This document shows positions 50,008 through 59,037 of a stretch of 64,000 nt of DNA, piece after piece; the first letter of the stretch is position 1; each line of letters begins with the position of its first letter. Below the pieces are notes generated by a model that saw nothing but the letters and a program-made list of their open reading frames with translations, made no database searches and was not told where the DNA came from. The stretch is taken from NCBI GenBank assembly GCA_963729445.1, contig CAVSNU010000005.1:620001-684000 (forward strand). The letters are read 5' to 3'. A program made the translations under genes and the position numbers. This DNA is from JACCZH01 sp963729445. Its GTDB lineage: Bacteria; Chloroflexota; Chloroflexia; Thermomicrobiales; CFX8.

Positions 50008-50676
50008 TTAGCCACGTTCGCCATCTCTCTCTAGACGATGGCCCGGGTCAGAAAGTTCCCCGGCTTCCTGAAGAACGTCACGCAGGCGAGCCCGCGCCCG
50101 GTGGAGCCGGGATTTCACCGTGCCTGGCGCGACGCCGGTGATCTCCGCGATCTCGTCGTAGCTGTGTCCATGGATGTCGCTCAGGATCACGACGATGCGC
50201 TGGTCGGGCGATATCTGGCCCAGCGCCCACTCCAGTTGTTTGGCGAGGTCGCCGCGTTCGATGAACTCATAAGGGGTTTCGGATGAGTCTTCGGGTGACC
50301 AGTTCGTGCTGGCATTGTCCATGGCGGCGTCGAGTGAATCGACAGGGCGGCGCTTCTGTGAGCGCAACACATCCAGCGCCCGGTTGCTGGTGATGCGCAA
50401 GAGCCAGCTGCGAAAACCGAGACCGTTGTCGTTGTTGAACGTGTCGATCGCACGATAGGCGCGCAGGAAGGTGTCCTGGGTCACATCGTCGGCCAGATCC
50501 GGCGCCCGCATGTAGCGTAAGGCGACGCTGTAGACGGCATTCTGATGGCGGTGAACCAGATGGTTGAACGCCGCGAGGTCGCTCGACTGGGCACGCGCGA
50601 TCAACTCGCCGTCCGATAGATCGGCAAGAGATTTGATCTCGCTACGCTGGCGGAAGCGCCGCAGCACGAACAACAC
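50008..50676 (-). CDS. ECF-type RNA polymerase sigma factor
   Basis: 222-residue sigma-70 family protein with regions 2 and 4 only. Region 2: AFNHLVHRHQNAVYSVALRY, LADDVTQDTFLRAYRAIDTF. Region 4: DQRIVVILSDIHGHSYDEIA, TGVAPGTVKSRLHRARARLR. It should recruit polymerase to envelope-stress promoters when released from the anti-sigma factor downstream. The frame begins with GTG 50676; GGAGAG is 13 bases upstream, so the exact start is uncertain. Confidence 0.93.
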   Translation of the reverse strand: MLFVLRRFRQRSEIKSLADLSDGELIARAQSSDLAAFNHLVHRHQNAVYSVALRYMRAPDLADDVTQDTFLRAYRAIDTFNNDNGLGFRSWLLRITSNRALDVLRSQKRRPVDSLDAAMDNASTNWSPEDSSETPYEFIERGDLAKQLEWALGQISPDQRIVVILSDIHGHSYDEIAEITGVAPGTVKSRLHRARARLRDVLQEAGELSDPGHRLERDGERG

Positions 50677-50896
50677 CGGCGATCGTCGCCCTCTCCACTA
50701 TCGTGAATCGTGTCGGTACCAGGGCTGATTATGCCCCTACCAGGACCTATGGTGAAACGGTGATCACGTCCAGCCTACCGCTCGTCACGTCTTTCGTGAC
50801 CTTTGGTTGATGGGTAACGATACACGCAGTTCATACAATGTTTAAAGACTGCATGGTGCGCGGTGCAAGGTCACCGCCTGGAATGAGGTTTTCCGA

Positions 50897-51556
50897 GTGA
50901 GTCGTTCCATACGGGTAATTCTTGCCGACGATCACGTGCTTTTCAGGCAGGCATTGCGACACCTTCTCGAAATCGAGCCTGACATCCGGGTGGTTGCCGA
51001 GGCGGACGACGGCTCGGTCGTCGTGGATCTCGTTACCCAACATCTACCCGATGTGGTCATTCTCGATCTCTCTATGCCTGCCTATGACGGTATCACCGCC
51101 GCCGCGGCACTCCGGGAACTCTATCCCAAGGTGGGCATTATTATGTTAACTATGTTTGCTGAGGACGCCCAGGTCATCCGGGCGATTCGAGCCGGCGCTG
51201 ATGGCTATCTGCTCAAGAATATTGAATCCACGCGGGTGGTTGAGGCGATCCGCGCCGTTGCCCGGGGTGAGTCTATTATTGATTCAGAGCTCGCGAGCAA
51301 AGTGATGAACGAGTTCCGCCGTCTCTCGGAGATGGACGAGACGACGAACGTCGCCGGACTGACGGACCGCGAGGTGGGTCTCTTGCAGCTCGTCGCAACG
51401 GGTCTCTCGAACAAAGAGATTGCCGAAGAGCTTGGCCTGGCTGAGAGCACCGTCAAGAACCGGCTCTCGGTGCTGTTCCAGAAGCTGGACGTCAAGGATC
51501 GTACCCAGGCCGCCATCTACGCTATGACCCACGGGCTGGCGGCAACACCAAGCTAG
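50897..51556 (+). CDS. NarL/FixJ-type response regulator
   Basis: 219-residue two-component regulator. The receiver domain (1-120) has the acidic pair in ILADDHVLFRQAL, the phospho-acceptor Asp in VVILDLSMPAYDG, and Lys in GYLLKNI. The LuxR HTH is at about 150-210 (LTDREVGLLQLVATGLSNKE, LAESTVKNRLSVLFQKL). GTG 50897 starts directly at the first strand. No histidine kinase is adjacent. It is divergent from the ECF sigma gene with a 220-bp gap; no clear promoter was identified there. Confidence 0.93.
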   Translation: MSRSIRVILADDHVLFRQALRHLLEIEPDIRVVAEADDGSVVVDLVTQHLPDVVILDLSMPAYDGITAAAALRELYPKVGIIMLTMFAEDAQVIRAIRAGADGYLLKNIESTRVVEAIRAVARGESIIDSELASKVMNEFRRLSEMDETTNVAGLTDREVGLLQLVATGLSNKEIAEELGLAESTVKNRLSVLFQKLDVKDRTQAAIYAMTHGLAATPS

Positions 51557-51722
51557 CTATGTCCCGGGCCCTTCCGGCCGTGACGGTCGCCTCCCCTGCG
51601 CGACATGCCGTTATCATCGAACCGCGCACGATACCATCCGTCGCCCCCCGCTTGCCTGCTCCACCCGGTAGAATTCGCGCCAGTTAACCACGGGTGTCCG
51701 CGGCACGATGCAGGATGTCGTG

Positions 51723-51748
51723 GAGCATCTCGGGTGTGTGAGATGCTC
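51723..51748 (+). promoter_or_regulatory. hairpin in the trkA leader
   Basis: Perfect 9-bp stem (GAGCATCTC/GAGATGCTC) with an 8-nt loop, 30 bases before the trkA start codon. It may be the response-regulator terminator or a translation-affecting hairpin. Confidence 0.35.
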
Positions 51749-51778
51749 GTTGAGAACCTTCCCAGAGAGGAGCGCTGT

Positions 51779-52471
51779 GTGCCCAGTGGCAAGTCGTGGC
51801 GGCCGGAACGTGTCACTGTCATCGGCCTCGGTCGTTTTGGCACCGCGACAGCCTACGAGTTGGCCAGCTTGGGATACGAAGTCACCGCGATCGACATCGA
51901 CGAACGCAAGGTGGCTGAGGCTTCGGAGCGGGTTGCTCTCGCCGCTCAAGGCGACGGTACCGACGAAGATCTCTTGCGCTCGTTGCACGTCGATCGCTCA
52001 GACGTTGTCATTGTTGCGCAAGGGTCGAACCTCGAAGCGAGCGTGCTCGCAACACTGCTCGTCAAACGTCTGGGAGTCCCCTGGGTTGTGGCCAAAGCGA
52101 ACACCGACCTGCACGGCGAGCTGCTCGGGAGAATCGGCGCTGATCGCGTCATTTACCCCGAACGAGACGCCGCCAGCCGGCTGGCGCACTCATTGGCCGT
52201 GCGACATATCAGTGATTACATCACCCTCTCACCGACATCCGGAATCGCCAAGCTCCACGCTCCGCCCCACTTCGTCGGTAGGACCCTGGAAGAGCTCGAC
52301 ATTGAGAAGCATTACCAGTTGAACCTGCTGCTCATCAAGCGCGGGCAGAAGATTATCGCCGTGCCTAGTTATCGCGAGCGCATTGAAGAGGGAGACGAGC
52401 TGGTGCTGGTTGGCCCTGACCGCGAGATCGCTGCGTTTACCGAGTCATACTGGACACGATCCCACGCATGA
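51779..52471 (+). CDS. trkA: TrkA/KtrA-type potassium uptake regulatory subunit
   Basis: 230-residue cytoplasmic gating subunit. The RCK_N Rossmann domain has VIGLGRFGTATAYELASLGY, with Asp-Asp at the end of strand 2 (AIDIDERK). The RCK_C domain begins about residue 140 (HAPPHFVGRTLEELDIEKHY). It binds nucleotides to open the TrkH/KtrB channel. I place the start at GTG 51779, which follows GAGGAG by 7 bases; the frame is open much further upstream but without homology. It overlaps the first trkH by 4 bases. Confidence 0.92.
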   Translation: MPSGKSWRPERVTVIGLGRFGTATAYELASLGYEVTAIDIDERKVAEASERVALAAQGDGTDEDLLRSLHVDRSDVVIVAQGSNLEASVLATLLVKRLGVPWVVAKANTDLHGELLGRIGADRVIYPERDAASRLAHSLAVRHISDYITLSPTSGIAKLHAPPHFVGRTLEELDIEKHYQLNLLLIKRGQKIIAVPSYRERIEEGDELVLVGPDREIAAFTESYWTRSHA

Positions 52472-53907
52472 GCCAGAGACCGCGCCGGCCTGGTGACAGG
52501 ATCATCCGGCGCCGACTCCGGCCGACTCAGGTCATCACGCTTCCGGATCCGTCAGAGGTCGCGGGCAGACCCAGCACGCTGATTCACGCCCGGATTTTCA
52601 TAGCCGCTTTTGCCGCCATCATCGTGTTGGGTACGACCTTCCTGGCCCTGCCCTGGGCTGCGCGCAGCGGTGAATCCACACCACTTGCCGACGCGCTGTT
52701 CACGGCGACCTCTGCCGCATCAGTCACCGGATTGGTGACGGTTGATACCCTGGATCACTGGAACTGGTTCGGGCAGTTCGTCATTCTGGTGCTTATTCAG
52801 TCCGGGGGTCTCGGTTTCATGGTGGGAGCAAGCCTGGTCCTGCGACTTGTCGGCAGAGGCGGCGGCGAGCGCGTACGTGACGCCATCCTGATCCAGGACA
52901 ACATTCCGACGCTGAGCCTGCGGGACGCGGTCGATCTGTCCCGGCGTATCGTGAAGTTCACCGCGATCGTCGAAGTCGCCGGGGCGGTGCTGCTCACCGC
53001 CTATTTCGCGCGCGAGATGCCGCTCGGTACTGCGTTCTGGCATGGGATCTTTCATTCCGTCTCCGCATTCTGCAACGCTGGTTTCGACCTTCAGGGCGGG
53101 TTCCGGTCGATGACCCCATACCGCGAATCCATCTGGGTGAATACCATCTTCATTGTGTTGATGTTGCTGGGCGGACTCTCCTACATCGTTCTCGCGGACA
53201 TCGGCACGAAGCGTCGCTGGTCCACGCTGAGCGCATACTCGAAGATTATCGTCGTCTCCAGCGTGTTCTTCACCCTGGTTGGGGCGATCGCATTCCTGGC
53301 CGCTGAATGGAACGGCTCCATGGGGGGCACAGACGCCTGGAGCCGGCCCTTCCAGGCATTGTTTCAGAGCATTTCTGGGCGGACGGCAGGGTTCTCGATC
53401 GTGGATTTCAGTGAGGTGAACTCGTTTACGTTGTTCGTGTATCTGGCGCTGATGTTCATTGGCGGAGCATCGGGCTCAACAGCAGGCGGAGTGAAGCTAG
53501 GGACCGTAGCTGTCGTGATTGTCACGGTTCTGTCAACGATACGCGGGCAGCAAGACCCGGAGGTCTTCAGGCGTCGGATCCCGGTGCTGCTGGTTCACCG
53601 CGCGATGGCAGTGATCGTGTTATTTTTCCTCGCTCATTTCATGGTGACGTTTGCCGTAGCCGTCACTGAGACGTTCTATGGGGAGAACCCGGCCTTTCTA
53701 CGCATTCTGTTTGAGTCGATGAGTGCGATCGTGACCAACGGCCTTGGCAATGGAATCACCCCCCTGCTCTCGACTCAGGGCAAGCTGCTGATCTGTGTCG
53801 CGATGTTCGCAGGACGGATCGGACCTCTGACGATCGTCTATGCCCTCCAGCGGCGGCAAACGTATCAACCGTATCGCTACCCGGAAACGTCGATGCACAT
53901 TGGATGA
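52468..53907 (+). CDS. trkH: TrkH/KtrB-type potassium channel subunit, copy 1
   Basis: 479-residue K+ (or K+/Na+) translocating membrane subunit with four pore repeats. P-loop sequences: TSAASVTGLVTVDTL, SVSAFCNAGFDLQG, SGRTAGFSIVDFSE and MSAIVTNGLGNGITP, each with the filter glycine. A basic N-terminus (RRPGDRIIRRRLRPTQVITL) is shared with copy 2. ATGA overlap with trkA; its end overlaps copy 2. Confidence 0.93.
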   Translation: MSQRPRRPGDRIIRRRLRPTQVITLPDPSEVAGRPSTLIHARIFIAAFAAIIVLGTTFLALPWAARSGESTPLADALFTATSAASVTGLVTVDTLDHWNWFGQFVILVLIQSGGLGFMVGASLVLRLVGRGGGERVRDAILIQDNIPTLSLRDAVDLSRRIVKFTAIVEVAGAVLLTAYFAREMPLGTAFWHGIFHSVSAFCNAGFDLQGGFRSMTPYRESIWVNTIFIVLMLLGGLSYIVLADIGTKRRWSTLSAYSKIIVVSSVFFTLVGAIAFLAAEWNGSMGGTDAWSRPFQALFQSISGRTAGFSIVDFSEVNSFTLFVYLALMFIGGASGSTAGGVKLGTVAVVIVTVLSTIRGQQDPEVFRRRIPVLLVHRAMAVIVLFFLAHFMVTFAVAVTETFYGENPAFLRILFESMSAIVTNGLGNGITPLLSTQGKLLICVAMFAGRIGPLTIVYALQRRQTYQPYRYPETSMHIG

Positions 53908-55342
53908 TGAACGCACTCGCAGGCCTGGCGATAGAGTTATTCGACGCAGAATGCAGCCGACCAAGGTCATTACGCTGCCTGAGCCTGTTCGGCAAAGGGA
54001 GGCGCCGAATGTCCGGCGCAGTGCCAAGATCTTTGTGGGAGCTCTGGCTATCATCGTTGCCGTCGGGGCGTTGCTGCTGTCGATGCCCTTCACCGCCCGT
54101 AACGGTGAGCCGACTCCGTGGGATGATGCGCTCTTTACCGCGATGTCGGCTGCGAGCGTCACTGGGTTAGTCACCGTCGACACAGCGGACCATTGGAATG
54201 GCTTCGGGCAGGTCGTCATTCTCGTACTGATTCAAACCGGCGGTTTGGGCTTCATGGTGGGGGCGAGTCTCGTGCTGCGGATACTCGGCCGGAGTGGTGG
54301 TGCTCGCCTGCGCGACGCAATCCTCATCCAGGATGGCGCGCCTACGGTATCGATGGCCGAGGCGGTCTCCCTGTCACGCAAGATCGTCCGCTTTACGTTC
54401 GTGACCGAGGCGATTGGCGCACTGCTGCTTACTTCCCGATTCGCCATGGACATGCCCTTCGAGCAGGCGCTCTGGAAAGGGATCTTCCACGCGGTGTCGA
54501 TGTTCTGTAATGCAGGGTTTGACATTTTCGGTCAGTTTCGCTCCCTCTCCACCTACCACGATTCGCTGTGGGTCAACCTTACGATCATGGGCCTCATCCA
54601 GGCAGGCGCTCTCTCATACATTGTGCTGGCCGACGTAGGCGCCAAGCGCCGCTGGTCGACCCTGTCGGCCAACTCCAAGCTCGTCCTGCTCTTCAACGCC
54701 ATTCTGCTTGCGGTTGGCATCGTCGCGTTCCTCGGGGCCGAGTGGAACGGTGCATTGGCAGACACTCACGCTCCGGCCCGTCCATTGGTCGCCACGTTCC
54801 AAAGCGTGACGTTGCGCACCGCAGGCGCTGCAACCACCAATTTTGCGGAGGTCAGCTCGTTTACGTTGTTCGTTGCTATCGCGCTAATGTTTGTGGGTGG
54901 GGCATCCGGATCGACGGCCGGCGGGATCAAATTGCAGACCTTCGGCGTGTTGGTAGTAGCGGTGTCTTCGACCCTGAAAGGACACGACGAGCCGGAAGTG
55001 TTCAACCGGCGGATCCCTGTCCAGCTGGTGTTGCGCTCGCTGGCGGTGGCAGCGCTCTTTTTCGCCGCACACTTTCTGGTGACGTTGGGCCTGGCCGCGA
55101 CGGAGCATCTCTATGGTGTCCAGCCGAACTTCCAATCGCTCCTCTTTGAGGCCATGAGTGCACTGGCGACAGTCGGTCTTTCAACGGGCATCACTCCGGA
55201 GCTCTCGACCCCCGGGAAGGTGATCCTGGCGGCGGCGATGTTCTTTGGGCGGATCGGCCCGCTAACCGCGGCATATGCTCTGCAGAGCCGCCAGGAGAGA
55301 AAGCACTACCGGTTCCCTCAGGCCCACGTCAATATCGGCTAG
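53900..55342 (+). CDS. trkH: TrkH/KtrB-type potassium channel subunit, copy 2
   Basis: 480-residue paralogue of copy 1, in tandem. P-loops: MSAASVTGLVTVDTA, VSMFCNAGFDIFGQ, TLRTAGAATTNFAE and MSALATVGLSTGITP. TTG 53900 gives the N-terminus DDERTRRPGDRVIRRRMQPT, which lines up with copy 1 and overlaps its stop by 8 bases, so translation is coupled. Differences near pores 3 and 4 suggest different ion preference or kinetics, which is inferred. Both copies probably share the single TrkA. Confidence 0.92.
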   Translation: MDDERTRRPGDRVIRRRMQPTKVITLPEPVRQREAPNVRRSAKIFVGALAIIVAVGALLLSMPFTARNGEPTPWDDALFTAMSAASVTGLVTVDTADHWNGFGQVVILVLIQTGGLGFMVGASLVLRILGRSGGARLRDAILIQDGAPTVSMAEAVSLSRKIVRFTFVTEAIGALLLTSRFAMDMPFEQALWKGIFHAVSMFCNAGFDIFGQFRSLSTYHDSLWVNLTIMGLIQAGALSYIVLADVGAKRRWSTLSANSKLVLLFNAILLAVGIVAFLGAEWNGALADTHAPARPLVATFQSVTLRTAGAATTNFAEVSSFTLFVAIALMFVGGASGSTAGGIKLQTFGVLVVAVSSTLKGHDEPEVFNRRIPVQLVLRSLAVAALFFAAHFLVTLGLAATEHLYGVQPNFQSLLFEAMSALATVGLSTGITPELSTPGKVILAAAMFFGRIGPLTAAYALQSRQERKHYRFPQAHVNIG

Positions 55343-55464
55343 CGCCTCCATGCCGCCGTTCAGATACCCGCATTGCTGGAGAATGGTGACAACGTTGGCG
55401 AAAGGTGCGACGATACGCCGCACGAGCCATGCTGGGCTCGCTCACCGGAGAAGGGACGCACGCG

Positions 55465-56681
55465 ATGGCGATGGAGACACTGCTGGCCGACCGGCTGTTC
55501 GATGGTACCGGCGCGGACGCAATCGACAAGGCATTCCTGCAGATCGAAGATGGAATCATCACCGCCGTCGGCAAGCAGTCGGACCTGGGCTCGACGGCGC
55601 GTGGCGCGACCGATCTCGGTGACGCCACCCTGTTGCCCGGTTTGATCAACATGCACACCCACCTCACCTGCAGCGCCGGCACCGCCGTGTTGCATGAGGC
55701 GCTCAATGACAGCTACGAAGTGAAGATGATGCGGGCCATCGAGAACGCCAGGCGCGCCATCCTCTCCGGGGTGACCACGATCCGCGATTGCGGCACGCTG
55801 AACCCGGTCGTCTTCGCGAATCCGCGAGGCGTCGAAGGCGGACATCATCACTGCCCCGCACGTCTGGGCCAGCGGCGAGGTGCTGACCTCGACCGGTGGG
55901 CACTGCTACTTCTTTGGGGTCGAGTGCGACTCGATTGAGGACATCAAGCGGGCGGTCCGATCGCAGGTCAAGGCCGGGGCGGACTACATCAAGGTCATGG
56001 CGACGGGTGGTGGACTGACCCCGAATACCAACCCGCGCGAGGCGCAGTTCAACCGGGAGGAGATGATCGCGCTGGTACAGGACGCCCAGCGGATCGGCAA
56101 GCGCGTGGCCGCGCACTGCCACGGCACACCGGGCATCAAGAACGCGATCGACGCCGAGGTGACGACGATCGAGCACTGCTCCTTCATGGTTCCGCAGGGC
56201 GTCGAGTACGAGCAGCCGGTCGCCGACGCCATCGCCGAGAAGGGCATCTATGTCTGTCCGACGATCGGCGTCGGAGAGCGCTTCCGCCAGTACGCCGACC
56301 GCGAGGGCATCGAGCTCCCGGCGGGGATGGCCCAGACCCGGCCGAAGCGGATCGAGAACTTCCGCCGCCTGCTCGATTCCGGCGTGAAGTTCGTCTCCGG
56401 CAACGATGCCGGCATGACGTTCACCGGGTTTGATGATTTCCAGCTGGATCTCGAGATGCTGGTTGAGTACGTCGGGCATGTCAAACGCCGAGGCGATCGT
56501 GACCGCTACCGGCCAGGCCGCCGAGGCGATCGGCAGCGACGAGTTCGGTACCCTCCAGCCCGGCCGCCGGGCCGACATCCTGGGTGTCCGCGGCGACGCG
56601 CTCCAGGACATCGGCGCGCTGCGAGATCTGCTCATCGTGAAGAAATCCGGCAAGACGATGGTGAATAACCTGCCCGGGTAG
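55465..56681 (+). pseudogene. amidohydrolase (imidazolonepropionase-like), two frame breaks
   Basis: Metal-dependent amidohydrolase of about 405 residues once repaired. Motifs: INMHTHLTCS (metal His-x-His), VMATGGGLTPNT, AHCHGTPGIKNAIDAEVTTI, EHCSFMV, and SGNDAGMTFTG. The first frame ends with VVFANPR at about 55820; removing one A there gives VVFAIREASKADIITAPHVW. The second frame reaches VEYVG near 56473; removing one G of GGG gives VEYVGMSNAEAIVTATGQ. All catalytic blocks survive, so it is either a young pseudogene or affected by sequence errors. AGAAGGGA precedes ATG 55465. Confidence 0.85.
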
Positions 56682-57038
56682 TTGGATCCACAAGCGGTCG
56701 GGTTCCGATCGGCAGCAGTGTCGGCCAGCCGGGGACTGACTCTTTGCGGCGCACATCGGGCGTCAGTGGCACATTGGAACGGTGAGCGCCGGCGACGAGG
56801 CACGCCAGCCGGTTGCCTTGGGCAGCCGGCGTCAGATTGACGGGACACCACTCTTACCACTTGCGAAGGCAAGCACCCGGCGGTCCTTAGCGAGACGCAA
56901 CTGGCCCGCCGGGGAGGTCTGGCGCTGTCGTTCGAGCATCGGTCGCGTATCCTCTCAGGAGCGCCTGGACGAATCGCGCGATTACTGCGAAAGTATGAGC
57001 CAGAGACGGCACGACTCAACCAGAGAAAAGGATAAATA
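56682..57038. other. 357-bp intergenic region
   Basis: Lies between the amidohydrolase and the second LLM oxidoreductase. Open frames are present on both strands, but none has recognisable features. No strong hairpin or repeat was seen. AAAAGGA just before 57039 is the ribosome binding site of the next gene. Confidence 0.4.
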
Positions 57039-57894
57039 GTGCAACACAGTGTGCGTTTTGGGATCCGATGTAGCCAGCATCATCGGGAGTGGCTGGAAAT
57101 CAAAGAGTGGTTCCAAGCGGCTGAGAACTGGGGATTTGAATCAGCTTGGGTTTTTGACCACCTCATTCCCCTCTCCGACCCGCGAACCGGCCCTAACCTG
57201 GAAGGCTGGTCGTTGCTGGCGGGCCTGGCCGAGGCGACCAACACCATCGAGATTGGCCCGATGGTTACCGGCATCACCTATCGCAACCCCGCGCTGCTCC
57301 TCAAAATCGCTGACGACCGTCGACCATATCTCGAACGGGCGCGTCCGGCTGGGAGTCGGCGCTGCCTGGTTTGAGGGCGAGCACGAGATGTTCGGCTTTG
57401 AGTTTCCGCGAGCCGGCGAGCGAGTGTCGATGCTCCGCGAAGCGTTGCAGATGTTCCGGATGCTTCAGTCGCAGGAGAAGAGCACCTTCGACGGTAAGTT
57501 CTATCAGCTGAAGGACGCGATCTTTGAGCCAAAGCCGGTGCGCAACCCGTTGCCGAACGTCATCGGCGGATCAGGCGACCGGATGTTACGGATTGTGGGT
57601 CAGTTCGCCGACCAATGGGACAACAACTTCCGCTCCAGCGAGGAGTATCAAGAGCGCACTGCGAAGGTGAACGCCGCGGCTGAGGCCGCCGGCCGTGACC
57701 CGCGTGAGATCCGTCGCTCCACGACACTGCCGGAGGCGTCGTTGCAGGATCTGGACGCAATGCGGCAGAGGATTGAGGAGCTGAGGGGGCTTGGCATCAC
57801 CGATTTTCTGGTGCACGTGCCGCACAGTGTTACCCCGGAGATGCGCGCCTACGCTGAGGAGCTGGTGCCCGAGTTGCGGAAGCAGTTCGGGTAA
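57039..57894 (+). pseudogene. LLM-class F420-dependent oxidoreductase, one frame break
   Basis: Second luciferase-like oxidoreductase, about 284 residues once repaired. The first frame has FESAWVFDHLIPLSDPRTGP and IGPMVTGITYRNPALLLK, then runs to a stop at 57374. The second frame continues TTVDHISNGRVRLGVGAAWF, NPLPNVIGGSGDRMLRIVGQ, FADQWDNNF, to 57894. Removing one A from the AAAA at about 57303-57306 restores LLLKSLTTVDHISNGR. The GTG start follows AAAAGGA. Otherwise well conserved, so sequence error is as likely as decay. Confidence 0.85.
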
Positions 57895-58024
57895 GCTCGC
57901 TACCTCCAGGAACAGATCTGGCCGGGGGACGTGAGGAGCCTCTTCCGGATCCACGAGAGCCAAAACCGGGAGGGGATGCGTATCTCCTGACGGGCTAACT
58001 GCATCATGAAGGGACGGTCGCAGG

Positions 58025-58489
58025 GTGAGCTTCGCCGACGAGATGACCGGGCGGCGAATTGCGCCGGTACTTTCCCGCTGGCGCCGCGAGCTTGGCTGGA
58101 CGCAGGATGACTTGGCGGCACGCTCGGGCGTCAGCCGGGGCTACCTCTCCCGATTGGAGCGCGGGGTGCCGGAACAACCCGGGTTGCCGACGCTCAGCCG
58201 CATCTGTGGCGCGATGGGCCGCACCTGGGCCGATCTGTATGTGGAATCGGGGCTTGGCCTGCCGGGCGACGTGACGTTGGCGGACATTGCCGATGGTCTG
58301 GCCGACCCCGAACTGGCGCTCTACCTGCGCCGGCTGCCGGAACTCGACGAGCGTGACCGGCTGGCTCTCAAAGCGGTGCTCCGCGCGTTCCTGGACGAGG
58401 ACCGCTCCCCTCCGCGCAGGCGGGCTCCCCAGGCGGGCTGGCAGCTCACGTTGCCCACGACAGCGCCAGACGGTGCAGAAGATATTTAA
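58025..58489 (+). CDS. XRE-family transcriptional regulator
   Basis: 154-residue DNA-binding protein. The Cro/C1-type HTH lies at about residues 12-72 (LSRWRRELGWTQDDLAARSG, VSRGYLSRLERG), followed by a helical region (LADPELALYLRRLPELDERD) and a basic, Pro-rich tail. GTG 58025 follows AAGGGA. It lies just upstream of a palindrome and promoter that drive the DUF2089-DUF4097-MFS genes, so it may regulate them. Confidence 0.85.
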   Translation: MSFADEMTGRRIAPVLSRWRRELGWTQDDLAARSGVSRGYLSRLERGVPEQPGLPTLSRICGAMGRTWADLYVESGLGLPGDVTLADIADGLADPELALYLRRLPELDERDRLALKAVLRAFLDEDRSPPRRRAPQAGWQLTLPTTAPDGAEDI

Positions 58490-58498
58490 AACTGGTAC

Positions 58499-58526
58499 GT
58501 AACGATAAGAGATTCTTATTCGTTAC
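58499..58526 (+). promoter_or_regulatory. operator-like palindrome upstream of the DUF2089 promoter
   Basis: GTAACGATAAG (58499-58509) and CTTATTCGTTAC (58515-58526) form an inverted repeat with one unpaired base and a 5-nt centre. It ends 10 bases before the -35 box, a position suited to an activator or upstream-binding repressor. Confidence 0.5.
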
Positions 58527-58536
58527 CGAGAATCAG

Positions 58537-58565
58537 TTGACAACCGGCGGGTCATTCGCTACAGT
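58537..58565 (+). promoter_or_regulatory. sigma-70 type promoter of the DUF2089 operon
   Basis: TTGACA (58537-58542), an exact 17-bp spacer, and TACAGT (58560-58565). Transcription would begin near 58572, giving a short leader of about 17 bases to the GTG at 58589. Confidence 0.75.
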
Positions 58566-58588
58566 TGAAGGCGATTGGAGGTCCTACG

Positions 58589-59032
58589 GTGGCAATTGCG
58601 TTACGTCAATGTCCAGTGTGCGCCGCTCCCATGGTTGTCCGCGAGCTCTACTGTTCAACCTGCGATGTCACGATTCGCGGTGAGTTCGAGCCGGGCTCTG
58701 TTGGACCGTTCAGCCAGCTCAACGATGAACAACTCGCCTTTCTCCACTTATTTGTGACGAGCCGCGGCAACATGTCCGATGTCGAGCGTAGTCTCGGCGT
58801 GTCCTACCCGACGGTACGAGCAAAGCTGGATGATCTCATCACCGCGCTCACCGAACGGGACGCACCCTCCCCGCCGGCCCGTCCCATGTCCTCAACCCCG
58901 GTTGCCCGGCCTGTACAGGAGACGCCCCCGGCGCACTCGATGAACCGGCGCGAGATCCTGGGCCAGATTGCCGAGGGCAAGCTCAGCGTTCAGGAGGGTA
59001 TGGAGCTCATGAAACGGGTTCCTGGAGAGTAA
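58589..59032 (+). CDS. DUF2089-family zinc-ribbon/HTH protein
   Basis: 147-residue protein. A zinc ribbon at the N-terminus (CPVCAAPMVVRELYCSTCDV) is followed by a helix-turn-helix (MSDVERSLGVSYPTVRAKLD), so it probably binds DNA. After a Pro-rich linker comes a short helical C-terminal module (REILGQIAEGKLSVQEGMEL). GTG 58589 follows GGAGGT by 6 bases, an excellent site. It lies 5 bases before the DUF4097 gene, whose protein ends in a similar helical module, suggesting the two interact. Confidence 0.88.
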   Translation: MAIALRQCPVCAAPMVVRELYCSTCDVTIRGEFEPGSVGPFSQLNDEQLAFLHLFVTSRGNMSDVERSLGVSYPTVRAKLDDLITALTERDAPSPPARPMSSTPVARPVQETPPAHSMNRREILGQIAEGKLSVQEGMELMKRVPGE

Positions 59033-59037
59033 CCACG

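Noticed and set aside
50807..50839. Promoter TTGATG ... TACAAT for the NarL-type regulator
   Set aside because: The spacer is 21 bp, which is too long without evidence of an activator.
55703..57019. 438-codon minus-strand open frame across the amidohydrolase and the following gap
   Set aside because: The opposite strand encodes conserved amidohydrolase motifs. This frame has no domain and owes its length to the high G+C of the gene opposite.
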